Assembly (NCBI GenBank): GCA_030765065.1
Contig: CM060977.1
Span: 158,916,052-158,980,051 of the forward strand
Direction: 5' to 3'
Source: Deroplatys truncata
Lineage: Eukaryota > Arthropoda > Insecta > Mantodea > Mantidae
Length of the DNA: 64,000 bases
Both the position numbers and the translations under genes were made by a program. Positions 35,085 through 46,695 of this stretch are shown in pieces. The first letter of the stretch is position 1; the number at the start of each line of letters is the position of its first letter. The notes beneath the pieces are model-generated. The model ran no database searches, was not told where the DNA came from, and worked only from the letters and a program-made list of their open reading frames with translations.

Positions 35085-36235
35085 TCCCCTCTAATGGCAA
35101 TACCCAATTCCAACGTTTCTGCCATTTTTGGAATGACTCCTGGAATGCACTTTCTGGGATGGTGCACAGGTCTCTTATAGCATTGTCCTGAATCTCCTCT
35201 ATGATTTGGATACAGAGTCCTTTCAATGTGGTTTTAAGTTTGGGAAACAGGAAAAGTCTGCTGGGGCCAGGTCCAGAGAATAGCGTGGATGGGGCACAAC
35301 AGGAGTCTGATGTTTTGCCAGATAACTAACAAGGAGCGACACGTGAGCCAGCGCATTGTAATAATGCAACATCCAAGTCTGGTTTTTTCCGCAATTCAGG
35401 CCTCTTCCTGCACACAGCATCCCTCAAATGCACTAAAATTCCCTGGTAGACTTCCTTGTTTATCACATGACCACGCGATACAAATTTCTGATGGACAATG
35501 CCTTTGCAGTAAAAAACTGCAACCAACATCTTTGACCGAATCATGTGTGCTTTTTTTGGACAAGGAGACCCTTTGCCCATCCACTGTAACGACTTCACCT
35601 TCATTTCAACATCATAGACATAAACACAAATCTCGTCTCCTGTCATGATGCTCTTAAGGAAGTTTTCATTGCAAGCAGCTCCTGGCTGATTTCAACATGG
35701 GTCTGTTTCTGATCATTAGTCAACAAGACACGGCACAAATTTTGCACCGACATTATGTCAGTGTCACTCAAAATTTGATGGCATCATCTATGCTGATGCC
35801 CACTTCGTCAGCAACTTCAACAGCTAAACGACGATTTCCACAAACTCCCTCAACATGGTCATCTGTTGATGTGCAAGGTCATTCAGGCCTGGGATCCTCA
35901 CCGACAGATCTTCTGCCATGTTTAAAATGCTTAAAGCACTTATAGCAGTGCGTGCAACTCATACAGCCCTCCCTGTATGCTTGGCTAAGTAAATGAAACG
36001 CCTCTTAAAAGTTTTGTGAAGTTTGTAGCAAAATTTTACACACACATTGTTCAAACTCTTTCATTGTCACTAATCCGATGAACAGCTTGTGCATAGGCTC
36101 ACTTCAGTGGCATAGCTCGGCAACTAAGCCAAGAGTTTCATAGCAAAACGAGGTAAATGGCAGTTTGTCCAAATCTGCTACCAGAAGTGCTCAGTAGCTG
36201 CACCATGCTCCCTATGCCAATTGACACCCTATTAT
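35085..36235 (-). pseudogene. mariner-like transposase, broken
   Basis: Minus-strand translation in fragments gives, in order: GDEICVYVYDVEMKVKSLQW with GSPCPKKA, then KMLVAVFYCKGIVHQKFVSR, then YQGILVHLRDAVCRKRPELR. After a shift come LLVSYLAKHQTPVVPHPRYS and DLAPADFSCFPNL. These are the catalytic domain landmarks of a mariner transposase: the first Asp in GDE.W, the HHDNAPAH-equivalent read HYYNALAH, and the third Asp in YSLDLAPADF. Frameshifts and stops break it. The N-terminal helix-turn-helix, expected at about 35700-36200, is barely readable, and I found no clear terminal inverted repeats. Confidence 0.88.
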
Positions 36236-36670
36236 AAAAATTGGGTCTTTTTTTAACACACCTTTAATACTCAACAAAACTAACATTAACTGCTTCATCA
36301 ACTGCACAACAAGAATTAAATTAATTTTAAGTGTAAGATAAATGCTTATGTTTCATAAATTTTAAGATTTTATTGCTAAAAACAATCCTACTAGATTATA
36401 TTTTGTTTAATTTATGGCTTTTGGAATACTCTTGAAATAAGCTTTTAACCGTGAAGTAGAAATCAGTAGTCTTTATCTTCAAGATATATTTTTATGATCT
36501 GTAATCGTTAAGGATATTATTACCAAATGCATTAGTTCCATAAAGTGTTATCTACATACACATATACTCTTAATGGAATTATGATCAAAAAATGAAAAAC
36601 ATAGCAAAAATATTTTGTTTTTGTGGCTTTAAATTGTTATATAAAATAATTTATGTACTATAACACTACA

Positions 36671-36701
<31 letters not shown>

Positions 36702-36744
36702 AATAATAATAATTAATTTAATCTTCCTTATGTTCTCTTTCACT
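36236..36744. other. SPTLC2 intron 2 with (ATT)n microsatellite
   Basis: Non-coding. A palindromic compound microsatellite of ATT triplets followed by AAT triplets lies at about 36670-36715. Confidence 0.7.
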
Positions 36745-36861
36745 TTCTCCAAGTATTTTATTCAAGGGATTTCAAAACATTTATACTCTAAATATGGATA
36801 TAGAATTTTTCGGTGTAATGCAATAATGCTCTACTGTAATACGTGTCAGAAAAAGTAAAGT
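36745..36861 (+). repeat. Family A right-end fragment A11
   Basis: It matches the last about 115 bp of the family: GGATTTCAAAACAT, ATAGAATTTTTCGG.GTAATGCAATA and GAAAAAGTAAAG. It is degraded. Confidence 0.55.
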
Positions 36862-37574
36862 CAGTGTTCACCTGATTCACATATTTATCTTGTGTGCAAG
36901 CTTGATATTGAGCTTAAAACGTATGTTCAATGGACCTGTACTGTGTTTTAGGTTGGAAGAGGCAACATTTTGGATATCTTCCTCTTTTGGCATGTAAATA
37001 CATTACAGACCACTGAAAATTACTTTACTGTATTGTTTTTGATCTTTTGCAACTTTTAAATTGTTAAATACTTTTATACAACTCCTTTTGTTATTTGTGT
37101 AAGATAAAACTTTTTAATTTCTTCATATAGAATGCACAGTCTTGTATTCATTTTGCTCAGATTTATGTGATAAGCTACTAGGCATACTTGAAAAATCATA
37201 GATAAAATCGTGTTTCACGATTGTTTTACTCACGAACATGCTTCAATTTCTTTGTACTGAAAAATGAAACATCATCTTATGGTCAATTTTTGCAAGCACA
37301 CCACAATTTCAGAGCCATTTTTAAAACCTAAGAATGCTTGATGAACACGACTGCTTATGGACCTTTAAACCAACATGAAAGATAGGTCAGTTTGTGCGCA
37401 GTATATGTTTGTGAACAAACAAAAAAAACCAAAACCAAAAATTAAATGTCCAATAAATATCCAACCTGTAGTCGGCCACTTCCGAGAATGGGGGCAATTA
37501 GCTCTTGAAACCAGTCAAGACAAAAATACATGTGTGATAAGTGTTTCAACTCCGGCTCAAATTTTCTAAATATA
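36862..37574. other. SPTLC2 intron 2, nothing recognised
   Basis: Non-coding sequence. The plus-strand frame at 37375-37569 (KKPKPKIKCPINIQPVVG) has no recognisable relatives. Confidence 0.4.
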
Positions 37575-38255
37575 AAATCTGGTATTTATGTTCAGCTTCT
37601 TCCAAAGATGCAACAAGAAGATTTGGAAAAAAATCTCCTCTCCATTCCAAAATTTCCTTTTTGTGGAAGATCGCTCAAAAGTTTTGATTTTCTCAAAAAT
37701 GGCTAAAAACTATTTTGATTAAAATATCTTACATTTAAGATATTTACATAACACGTAAAATATATACTTGAATTTTCTGGGAATGGTCTATGAAGCCCTC
37801 TTCATCCCAAAGTAATTTTGTATAACTGTTAAACCATAGGAGACAGACAAAAACTTACTACACTAAAAAGTAGAGCTCTTTAAAAGACAATGCATTTCAA
37901 ATAGCTTTTTTGTGGCATCAACCATTTCTGAGATATCCATTATTGGTTTGAATTGTTCAATACTTTTGTCATTTATTAAAAGAACTCTTGCTATTCAGTT
38001 GTTTCTCATGTTGTCATGGAAATAGTATGGAATTTCTAGGCGAGCATATGACTACCCAGCTTTCAAACACTACCATCAATTTGATTTCCTCTATCCCTTA
38101 ATTTAACATAATATGTAATGAAAAATTTCTGCAAAGTTTTATCCTTCTATGAAGATAGAAAAATATCTTTCATAACTATAGCTTGTACAAGCTATTTAAA
38201 ACTAAACAATAGCAGTAGATAAACTCACAAGAATGTAACCATCAGTTTTTTTTCA
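37575..38255 (-). repeat. Diverged family A-related copy A12
   Basis: Blocks in minus order: TTATGTTCAGCTTCTTCCAA, TTTTCTCAAAAATGGCTAAA, TTTTGATTAAAATATCTTAC, GTTAAACCATAGGAGACAGA and GTAACCATCAG near the left end. The terminal ACTTTCTCTACT motif is lost. Confidence 0.7.
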
Positions 38256-39023
38256 TGTAGTCCAGACTGGTTTAAGCTAGAAACAGGTCACAAAATTGCA
38301 CAAATCAAAACTTACATTTGTGCAATCTGTGAAAAGCTGATGCAGAAATATACAATAAATGTTCCATATGATAATATTAATGAGGTTTCTTAATTATATG
38401 TAAGGTGAACTACATGCCAAGAGGAAGAGATCGAATGACACAGCACACTGGAGATAATTACTGTGAAGGGCAACGTGCCTAAACCATGAAGTGAAGAAGA
38501 TATATACAGACTGGCCGGTGACCTATTGTCATGCTTTTAAACTATGAAAGAGCACATTGTTTTGAGTGGTTTTCCTTAATTTTTTCCATAATGCTTTCCA
38601 TTCTTGAGATAATTTTATTTTGCACAATATTGCAACACAGCAAATTCAACAGGTTAACTTTTAATTCTTCAGCATCTGCTATTATGGCAATGATCAAATA
38701 AACAGAAAATTACACACGACTGTAAGATAGCCTAAATATCATACAGAACTGAGGAAACATTTACAATATTATGCAAATTATTAAAACACTTATTTATAAA
38801 GGTAAATAAAAGCTTGAGAAAACCAAGTTACAAGATTGTGCTTCTTTTCTTTGTGAATTATAAAACTAAATAATTAAAGCAAGCCAAGAACAGAAAATCA
38901 ATAAGAACTTCATCTTAATGTTTACTGAAATTGTTCAAAATGTGCACCCCTCACCAAGACACAGGCTTCACAGCATTTTCCCCAGTTCTGTTGCACTCTA
39001 TGAAGTACGTCTGTGTTGTTTTT
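38256..39023. other. SPTLC2 intron 2, nothing recognised
   Basis: Non-coding AT-rich intron DNA. No transposon ends visible. Confidence 0.4.
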
Positions 39024-39724
39024 TTACTTTCTCTACTACGTACAGTAAGTACGGGAAGTATTCTATTCCAAAAATTCGATACCGAGATTTCACCGGAAAT
39101 ACACGTTTTGAGACCCCTGAATCCCAAAAAAAGCCTTTTTGGAAACATGTCCGTGTATGTGTGAAACATTCGAAAATTTTAATTTTTTCAAAAATGGCTA
39201 ACGATTTTGATTAAAATATCATATATTTAAGATATTTTCATGACAAATGAAATGTATATCTCGAATTTTCTGGGAATGTCTCCAAAAGTATTCTTCATTG
39301 CGAACGACTTTTGCATAACTGGTAAACCATAAGAGATAGACAAAATTTTACTACACAAAAAATGTAGATCTCATTAAAATGCACAATTTATGTCATACTT
39401 TTTTTTGTTGAGTGAACCATTTTCGAGATATTGCTTGTTATTCCCTTAAATTTTCCAATACTTATACTTTTTCTCAAATTCGTTATTCATTTTTTTTGTC
39501 CTGGTAATGCAAAGAAAATGGAATACTCCACATAGCAACCAGCTCTTAAAATATTTGACTATCGCTTAAAGCCTAGCAATTCCCCTTGCATCTACAAGAA
39601 AATTAGCAATAAGATTAACATCTTGATATCTAGATTAACATGAAGCATATGGAGAATAAGCGTTTGCAAAAATAGTTTGTACAAGAGTAGAGAAAGTCAT
39701 GCGAGTGTAACATCAGATTTTTAT
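39024..39724 (-). repeat. Family A repeat, copy A13 with an internal deletion
   Basis: It runs from TTACTTTCTCTACTACGTAC to GAGTAGAGAAAGTCATGCGA...ACATCAGATTTTT. It is very close to A8 but lacks about 110 bp between the ACATGTCCGTGTATGTGTG block and the AAAATTTTAATTTTTTCAAA block. The deletion breakpoint is at the CA/TG microsatellite. Its left end directly abuts the transposon remnant that starts at about 39728. Confidence 0.85.
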
Positions 39725-39727
39725 TTC

Positions 39728-41085
39728 TTCCACTGCTCGAAGTATTCTTTCTGGCAGTATTTCCACTTCAGACACTTCTGTAATGCATATAGAAGTTTTC
39801 ATATTTCCCCAAAGAAAAACTAACTATTGGATTTAGACCTGGCCATCTTATTAGTCCATTCCAAGCAATCCAGTGTAGATGTTGCATAGATGCCCCACAC
39901 AGCTCTAATTATGTGCAGAGATGCACCATCATGCAATAGCCACATACAGTTTCTTAGTGCCAGGGGAACATCCTCAAGCAGAACTTGTAACATTTCTTGA
40001 AGAAACTGGAGACAGATGGTTCCTGTCAAAACCTGCAGAAGAATCCACGGACCGATTAATGTGTGTCCTATTATTCCTAGACAAACATTTACAGCAAATC
40101 TGTGCTGAAAGCTGTCTTATCTTATTGTGTGTGGATTGTCGTATGCCCAGGTGTGTGCATTATGGTAATTAGTTACCCTATCTCTGGTAAATGTTGCTTC
40201 ATCCATTGCAAGAAATTTAAGGGGCAAGATCCTTGTTGAAGAAACCATTCGGAAAATGCTACCCTTGGCACAAAATTGGTTTCAGAGAAATACTGGACAC
40301 ACTAAGTATAAGGGCATAGCAATTCTTTTAATGTTCTCAAAACAGTCCAACAGGATATGCCAATAGTGTGAGCTATACCACGGCTGCTGCTGCTTCTTCC
40401 ACATCTTCTTCCATAAAGTGAAGGATTTCTTCTTATGCAGCATTTCTTTGACCAACTCCTTCAACATGAGGAGACATGCTTCCTGTATCTAGAACTCTTT
40501 GACACATGAAAACAAATGTCCCATGATGTGTATTTGGAAATCTTTCTTGATAAATATTTGCTGCAGCTGCCATGTTCTGATATTGTTTCCTGTAAGTGAG
40601 TAGCATATCAAGATACTCGGCATTAGTAAAGTGAGTCATTCTGTAACTGATAATCTGCTGTTTCAAAAACAAGCATAAGCACAATACACAACAGCCAGTG
40701 GTTTCTTTGTAAATAAACCGCTGAAGCACATTTCTTTTGATCTTACATGTTGTCATGTTGTGCAGTCTCTCGCTAACAATGTTAGATTCAACTGAGACAA
40801 ATTTTGATAGCTTATAATAAAGAGTGGACATTGTTTTAATTCAAAATGTATTTAAACACGCAGAAAACATTTATCCTTTAATCTTCTCTAAGAAATATTT
40901 GAAAAAGTATTAAGTTTTGCAAAATTGTCATTCAAAATAAGAGTTAATATTAAGCAATTTTTTGATTTTTCTCAAAAACTACTTTAAAAACAGCAAAACT
41001 GCACTAAGATTTCTTTTTCTATTCATTAAAAAGAATCGTCCTGTTCAAAGATGATTATAGGTCACCTTCCACCCTGTGTATTGAA
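39728..41085 (-). pseudogene. DUF4817-type transposase remnant
   Basis: On the minus strand the N-terminus reads MTHFTNAEYLDMLLTYRKQY, AAANIYQERFPNTHHGTFVF and CQRVLDTGSMSP, a typical DUF4817 helix-turn-helix start (Y.ERFPN..H, RL.ETGS). After a decayed middle the catalytic part reads MTGTICLQFLQEMLQVLLED, VPLALRNCMWLLHDGASLHI and IRAVWGIYATSTLDC, where the HDGA...H motif holds the second DDE/D residue. The upstream end near 41085 has an ACACAGGGTGGAAGG-like terminus. The other end is missing where it meets family A copy A13. Several shifts and stops, so dead. Confidence 0.85.
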
Positions 41086-41929
41086 TTTAAACGAACAGTA
41101 ATCTCCTTATATTGGTTTTTCCTGTTTAAGTTCTCATATTTGCTGTCCATGTGGATGTTACATCTTACTTGTTGATGCCAAACTTGTTGATGCCATGTTT
41201 TTCATGTTCTCACACGAACTACACACAAATAGTGAACCCAAAAATACTGAACTTTGCACAGTACTTTCCAATTTTTAACTAATTGTTTACTTGGTAAGGT
41301 TGTTTTACAGTCAGATTTTATTTTTATTTCATATTTTCATTTGTCATCTCACTAGGACTAGGGCTACATTTCCTTTTCTTTCTTACAACAAATTCATCCA
41401 TCACTTCCAAAATGGCACACACAACTGACGAGAATGACTGAACCACACAGACTTCAGAAGTGAGCACCACTAACTGGAATAGAATGTTTATTTTAAACTA
41501 ACAATGATATTGTGCTACTATAAACATTAACACGCGGTTTGCAATTGCTTCTTGGTAGCTTGTCAGGTGTTGACAACTCCACATGGAGTGAAACAATCTC
41601 TTTGCCTTCAGTGACATGCTCATTGTTGAAATGTGAAGCACCAATGACTTCCAAGAATAACAATGCATCACTGATGTTTCAACTGAATAAGCAGGTTATT
41701 TCTGCAGAATGGTTTTTGGTGCTCCTTATAAATAACATTCACTAGGGGTAAATTCTGGAGAACATGAAGGTCAAACTTTAGAAATGACGCTACCTTACAG
41801 ATAATTATGATAACTTCACAATGAACCTTACTGTGCATGACCACAATACAAGGCAAGCAGGCAATTTGCATAGACCAGCAAATAGCTTAAAACTGTTCCA
41901 AAAAGAATTACTATTCTGCAATAACAATT
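41086..41929. other. SPTLC2 intron 2, nothing recognised
   Basis: Non-coding. The open frames at 41539-41745 (plus) and 41668-41871 (minus) overlap and match nothing I know. Confidence 0.4.
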
Positions 41930-42460
41930 TACAATAACCTTCCATGCTACTTAAAACTATTAGGGAAGCCTAATCAACATAACATCTTTGAGAAAGACCT
42001 AAAGTCTTTCTTATATACTCACTCCCCATATACTATGGCAGAAGTTTTTAATAGGTAATGCAATATATAAATATTCAATACATAGGCAGATGCCATGTGA
42101 TAGTGACCTACACTTATTTATTATTGTCCAACTTTAATGCATATTGAGATGTTTACTCTTGGGGAAAAAAGAAAGAAAAGAAAAAAAAGAAGAATGGTGA
42201 TGGTTTGCAAATTTTCAATTCTTAAATAATGCATGGTGTGGAGAGGGAGAAATGTTCTTGATGTTGGGTATGTTTATTAGTTGAACAAGTTCTGGGTGCT
42301 GGGTGTGTTATTATTTAAGAAGTTCTGGGTGCTGGGTGTGTTATTATTTAAGAAGTTCTTGGTGCTGGGTATGTTTATTAGTTATGCTGCATATTTCATA
42401 CTTGTATGACATGTTCAATGTCCCTGAGCGTTGCTCACAGTGGGACCAAATGAACAAACA
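41930..42460 (+). mobile_element. 3' end of a non-LTR retrotransposon, copy 1
   Basis: It reads FEKDLKSFLIYSLPIYYG-like coding residue at about 41988-42045, which resembles the last helix of a reverse transcriptase protein (FKKxLKxFLL-type). A 3' UTR follows, ending in the recognisable CCCTGAGCGTTGCTCACAG and GGACCAAATGAACAAACAAAC tail. The same end is seen at 49890-50340, where the tail is a (CTA)n run. A minisatellite has expanded inside this copy. Confidence 0.6.
42262..42385 (+). repeat. Minisatellite, ~34-bp unit, about 3.5 copies
   Basis: Tandem units around AAGTTCTGGGTGCTGGGTGT and GTTATTATTTAAG. The middle two are almost identical and the outer ones read GGTATGTTTATTAGTT instead. Confidence 0.85.
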
Positions 42461-42743
42461 AACAAATTGTTCAAAGAGTCATCATTAACATATGCTGTGA
42501 CTGAACTTTTAAGAATACATGTATCATAAAAAATTGTCATGTATTTGTATGCAGCACCTCTGTGCATATGTTGTCCCTTCAAAAATCATGGGCCTTTGTA
42601 TTCTTCTGACAGTATGATGTAACGGAACCATGTAAATGAAACCATGCCTAATCAGAGAAAATAACTAGATCAATCGCATAATCCAGAATATTCTGTAAAG
42701 TTCAATTAGAGAAATCCGCATGACTTCACATTGTCACACGGCT

Positions 42744-43384
42744 GTAAAGGCTGGTTTACAACAGCCTGAGAACGAGAATGGGAATGCATGTTGATCACAA
42801 AGTGGAAAGTGGATTTTGTGCATTAGGATTTCATTTGTTTTTAACTGACCAATGATATTTTCTCACCTGCTTCCAATTTAGCTAACACAGGTTAGCCAAC
42901 GTCAAAATTCAAGAGAGTAAAACATTATCTAAATGCATATCTATCACATTTCTGATTCCTCTAGTTAATTTTTACCAGTTTTTGCTGTTCTTTGTATCTT
43001 TTCCCATTGTTTTTGAGGCAATAGCCAGTTTTGAGTTGCATATAACCAAACTACAGATAATCCTTTTACTAGAAGAACCAACACTCAATGGATTGCAGGT
43101 GTCAGAATCCGAGTTGAGGCACATACACTACGAATATCTTCCAGTTTCATGTTTCCAGCTAGAGAAACAGCAGTTGCTTGTCATGGCCGACTAGAATAAC
43201 CTCTACAGTGAAGTGTATAATACGCACAATATGAATCTAATATGCTGTGCCCAGGAACAAGAAAGTTAAAACTTGGCCAAGTCTTATTTCCTGTTCTCAG
43301 GACTCAGGAAAGCTTCCCGTCAATTGTGAACACAAAGCTCCCATTAGAATACTGTAATTCAACTTTGCCATTCTCGTTCTAGTT
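42744..43384. mobile_element. Inverted-repeat MITE, copy 1 (right end damaged)
   Basis: It starts TAAAGGCTGGTTTACAAC and follows the same sequence as 62540-63317 throughout, including CACAAAGTG, TTTCATTTGTTTTTAACTGA and the GAACGAGAA(T/C)GGGAATGCAT block. The right terminus stops at TTCTCGTTCT, lacking the final GGTTGTGAACCAGCCTTA seen in the other copy. Confidence 0.75.
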
Positions 43385-44017
43385 ACTTACTTACTGTCCT
43401 TGGCTGTCGTTAACAAGCCTTAATATCTGGGCTATACTTGCCCCTTAGGACTTCAATATTTAATAGTTTATTTGCTGTATGAGCCAATTGTTTAGAAATG
43501 TCTGCTTCTTGAGAAGCAAAAGGGATTTTCTTAGGAGCATTCTAAAGCTGCCCCAATTTAATCCAGTTTTTATCCTACTGCAATTAACCTTTTTCGCTTA
43601 TGAATTCTAGTGTTTAACGAACGAGTTTCTCTAAATCCTATAATTTGTCTATTCTTTATTTGGAAAATCAATACCAGAAAGCTTGTGTGACAATTTCCTA
43701 CAGACCTCTTGACACGAGTATCTATTTGGATATGTTATATATAAACACTTTGTTCTAATGTGAACTTTCTATCCAATATTTCAGAGAGAATAATTTGCAT
43801 ACACGCATCCATTAAAATTAACACTGAACAAAATGAAAATTATGCAGAAATAAGGAACACTGGAACAACATCTACACTTTGTGAAACCACACACATTAAA
43901 ATTACACGGAACAAAATAGTTATATAGAATAAGGAACAATAATAGTAAATGGGCATTCTGTATATGAAACCCAACATGTGGAAATGCATTGGTCAGAAAC
44001 TACCAAGATATCCATGT
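43385..44017. other. SPTLC2 intron 2, nothing recognised
   Basis: Non-coding. A short duplicated theme CACATTAAAATTACACGGAA/CATTAAAATTAACACTGAAC occurs at 43810-43918. Confidence 0.4.
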
Positions 44018-44021
44018 TGGG

Positions 44022-44602
44022 TAAATTGTCATACTGTTTCCCTCGTTTGTGTCACTTTTGCCCGCATTAGGTCTTACGCTGCTCTAATGTAATGCTGCCA
44101 ACATATGAATAATGCCACCGAAGCCGGTAAGATACTCAGCCTCAAAGCGTAGCCGAGAGATTGAGGGCCCTCAGCCTCAAAGCGTAGCCGAGGGATGTTT
44201 TTTAGAAGGAGAGGAGTGGTCGGCCGCAACTGCGAAGCGACGACAGAGCGTAGCCCAGGGATCTGCGCGCCTAAAACTCCAATGATTCACGTTCACAAAA
44301 CAACAGCACATCGCATATTCAGTGCATTTCACTGATTATTTAGGTTGGCAGTACCCACTTTGCATGGAAAAATGGCTACGTTTGTTTTCTTCCTAACGCT
44401 ATTTGCCTATATAAATAAAACACTTAAAACGGGTGGGTAGGTGGGTACTAGATATTGGAGAGACCACATCATGTTCTAAAATCACTCCTAAGGTAAGTAA
44501 TTTCATTGCTTTTTCACTTCCTTATTCCTAATTTAGGTGGGCAAAAGAAAGACCTAATGCGGGCAAAAGTGACACAAACGAGGGCAACAGTATGACAATT
44601 TA
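44022..44602. mobile_element. MITE with ~54-bp terminal inverted repeats and internal tandem repeat
   Basis: The left end (44022-44075) includes AATTGTCATACTGTTTCCCT and TTTGCCCGCATTAGGTCTT. It returns inverted at 44549-44602 with one or two changes, and TA flanks each end. The interior has two units of about 33 bp built on CCTCAGCCTCAAAGCGTAGC at 44137-44198 and a GC-rich patch unlike the surroundings. No coding capacity. Confidence 0.85.
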
Positions 44603-46077
44603 GCCTCCATGTTAAGTATATCTCCAAATTTGCAGCCCTCAAAAAAAAAAAAAAAAAAAGCAAAATTTAAACAGAAATTATCAAAATTTCTGCACGATTG
44701 CAGCAAAAAATTTTGCAAAAAAATCTCCTTCACTCATCCGGTTCATTTGCTATTCCTCTACAGCATTACCTCCTCCTCGATCCAGTACCTACCAACCACA
44801 GTCCTTGGTCATGACCCTTGAGGTCACCCAGCTTTCCCCCTCCCCTTGATTTCATTAATGGAGATTCAATCCCATGACAAGGAGGTTAGAGCCACCACCT
44901 GCCTGTCACATAAGCAATATAACTGCAAATAAGCAAAATGGACAATAAATGGACTCCCAAAGCAATTTGGGGTTACCTTTTCAACTATGGCGAATATGCT
45001 AATGTAACTTTTATGTTTTAATATTCTGAGGGGTTTGGAAACAGAAGATGGCCTGCTAGTGTTTAAGCATTTAGAGCTCTTGACATGGTTTTGATACCGA
45101 ATAGGTTAACCTTACACTAATAAATACTTATGTTCAACCATACTAGCACATAAAATAATGAAGTCTACATTATAACAAACAGGTTAGCTTTGCTTCCACC
45201 AGTATGGGGCTCTTTGTACCTATCGTAGTTCATGCAGTTCTGAACTGAAGAGCTGCCAACATGTGAGTGAAAAATACTGCCACATTGAAATTAGAAACTA
45301 GTACGAAGTGAACCAAAGTAAAACGATAGGGTCCTGTGGTTTTGGAATTTTTAGCCTGAAGTTAGGCTTAAGACATCTAAGTTGTGTGTATACAAATGGG
45401 ATTCAAATAACTGGTTCTTGTGCATTATACTTGTACAATTGGGTTGGCAGTTTCTTCTATGCATGCACAGTAGTAGCAAGTTGGAGTCCTTTGTTGGAAT
45501 TTTGCTTTGATTTTGCCATAAAAGAAACTGTTTTGAAAAGAGAGGGCAGGAAGTACACATGCTGCCTAAGTGCTCACATCTCCTCTTAAAGTCCCTCTTA
45601 TATGCATTTATTTACTTTTATCTCAATTTTTAGCATTTTTCTTTTTGGGTGATAAGTACAGCAGTTTTTCCTACATTCTAATGAGAAAATTGACAGTGGT
45701 GTGATTCCTCATTTAACATCTGTATTCATTTCTGTGATGCACAGCATTTTAAACGTGAATTAATTGACATTTTTTAAGATTTCCTTTATTAATGCTCTAA
45801 TGTGACTTTTCTCAATAGATAAGTGAGAATGGGGTTGAATTCAGTCTTTTCTGTAGTATATTAAAAAAAAAAAAAGAGAGCTGCATTATTGCCCAGCACA
45901 ATTTTGTATCCTTTGGAAACTGTTCTTGCAATGATAAAGCTATGATTTTTTTTCACCACAGATGAGACTGCATTCAACCCCATTCTCACTTACCTGTAAA
46001 ATACAAATCTAGGTCAAAAATGTAAAAGGAACATATGTTTCCTGTAAATGGAGTTAAAAATGTAGTGTGTTACTTAC
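44603..46077. other. SPTLC2 intron 2, 5' end
   Basis: Non-coding. Poly-A runs lie at about 44640-44660 and 45862-45875. The intron starts with the donor GTAAGT of exon 2 at 46072-46077 (minus strand). Frames at 45308-45589 are not recognised. At 45828-45850 and 45970-45995 the words GAATGGGGTTGAATTCAGTC and its inverse ATTCAACCCCATTCTC can pair to form a hairpin of about 150 bp. Confidence 0.5.
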
Positions 46078-46260
46078 TTCTCTATTTTTTTCTACTGCAA
46101 CTTTTGGTGTAAAAAGGAGCTGATTCAAGTATCCGAGAAACATCAGTAGGTAAAATCCCAAGTACGTCATGACAGCCGTATAAAGAGGAACTTCCTCGAA
46201 GCTTTCTTTTGAATGTTCTGGTTTCTTCTTAATCGGTGCACCATTTGGAATTTTAATTTC
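46078..46260 (-). CDS. SPTLC2: Serine palmitoyltransferase large subunit (SPTLC2-like), exon 2 (membrane segment)
   Basis: 61 codons encode EIKIPNGAPIKKKPEHSKES, then FEEVPLYTAVMTYLGFYLLM, then FLGYLNQLLF and a basic tail VAVEKNRE. The hydrophobic stretch of about 20 residues is the single N-terminal membrane anchor of SPTLC2, preceded by the FEE.PL..A..TY.G(Y/F) motif shared with vertebrate SPTLC2. It tethers the catalytic domain to the cytosolic face of the ER. The acceptor TTACAG sits at 46261-46266 and the donor GAA|GTAAGT at 46078/46077. Both junctions fall between codons and the join to exon 3 reads NRE-GYVPL. Confidence 0.95.
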
Positions 46261-46572
46261 CTGTAATACACATTCATTGTTTGTGTTAGAAACACTCAAA
46301 AGCTTAATAAACTGTCACCACACCCCTCCGGGAAGATGTTTTTATTCACAAACTAACATTTAAATACTGTAGATTCCGCTCGTGTTTAAAACTTAGGAGT
46401 TCTACCTATGCCAAATTGGGTTTTAAGCGTCCGAATCTGTCATTTCTTTAAGTTCTGGCATTTGACATGTGCTTTGACTTTTTAAATCCGAACCATGCTC
46501 CAGGTAATGCGGCAAACGATAATGGAACTATTTGCCTATTTAAGTCCAAATAATCTTAAACACTATACATAC
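46261..46572 (-). other. SPTLC2 intron 1, 312 bp
   Basis: GTATGT...TTACAG on the minus strand. It is short compared with introns 2-4, which are swollen by repeats. No transposon is visible in it. Confidence 0.85.
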
Positions 46573-46695
46573 CAGTATTTTTCCATTCTTGATTGATTCT
46601 AAAGGCGTTCCTGGTTTGCCATTCGCTTCATTCAAAAGATGTTTCCCGTTTTGAATTTTCACATCTTTCGTTTTCTGCACACCGCTCGCAGCCAT
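46573..46695 (-). CDS. SPTLC2: Serine palmitoyltransferase large subunit (SPTLC2-like), exon 1 with start codon
   Basis: 41 codons, from MAASGVQKTKDVKIQNGKHL to ESIKNGKIL, end at the donor CTG|GTATGT (46573/46572). This polar N-terminus is poorly conserved between species, as in other SPTLC2 proteins. I chose the ATG at 46693-46695 because it has A at -3 and G at +4. An in-frame ATG lies 19 codons upstream (46750-46752) after an in-frame stop, and would add an Arg/Ser-rich leader. It is a possible alternative start. The assembled CDS in the window is 826 nt (exons 1-5), about half the usual 550-560 residue protein. With SPTLC1 and a small subunit it condenses serine and palmitoyl-CoA to 3-ketosphinganine. 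Confidence 0.88.

Noticed and set aside
35289-35648. Plus-strand open frame of 119 codons
   Set aside because: It is antisense to the mariner transposase remnant, whose minus-strand motifs explain the openness.
42262-42385. CRISPR-like repeat array
   Set aside because: The units are contiguous without unique spacers and lie in a eukaryotic intron; it is a minisatellite.
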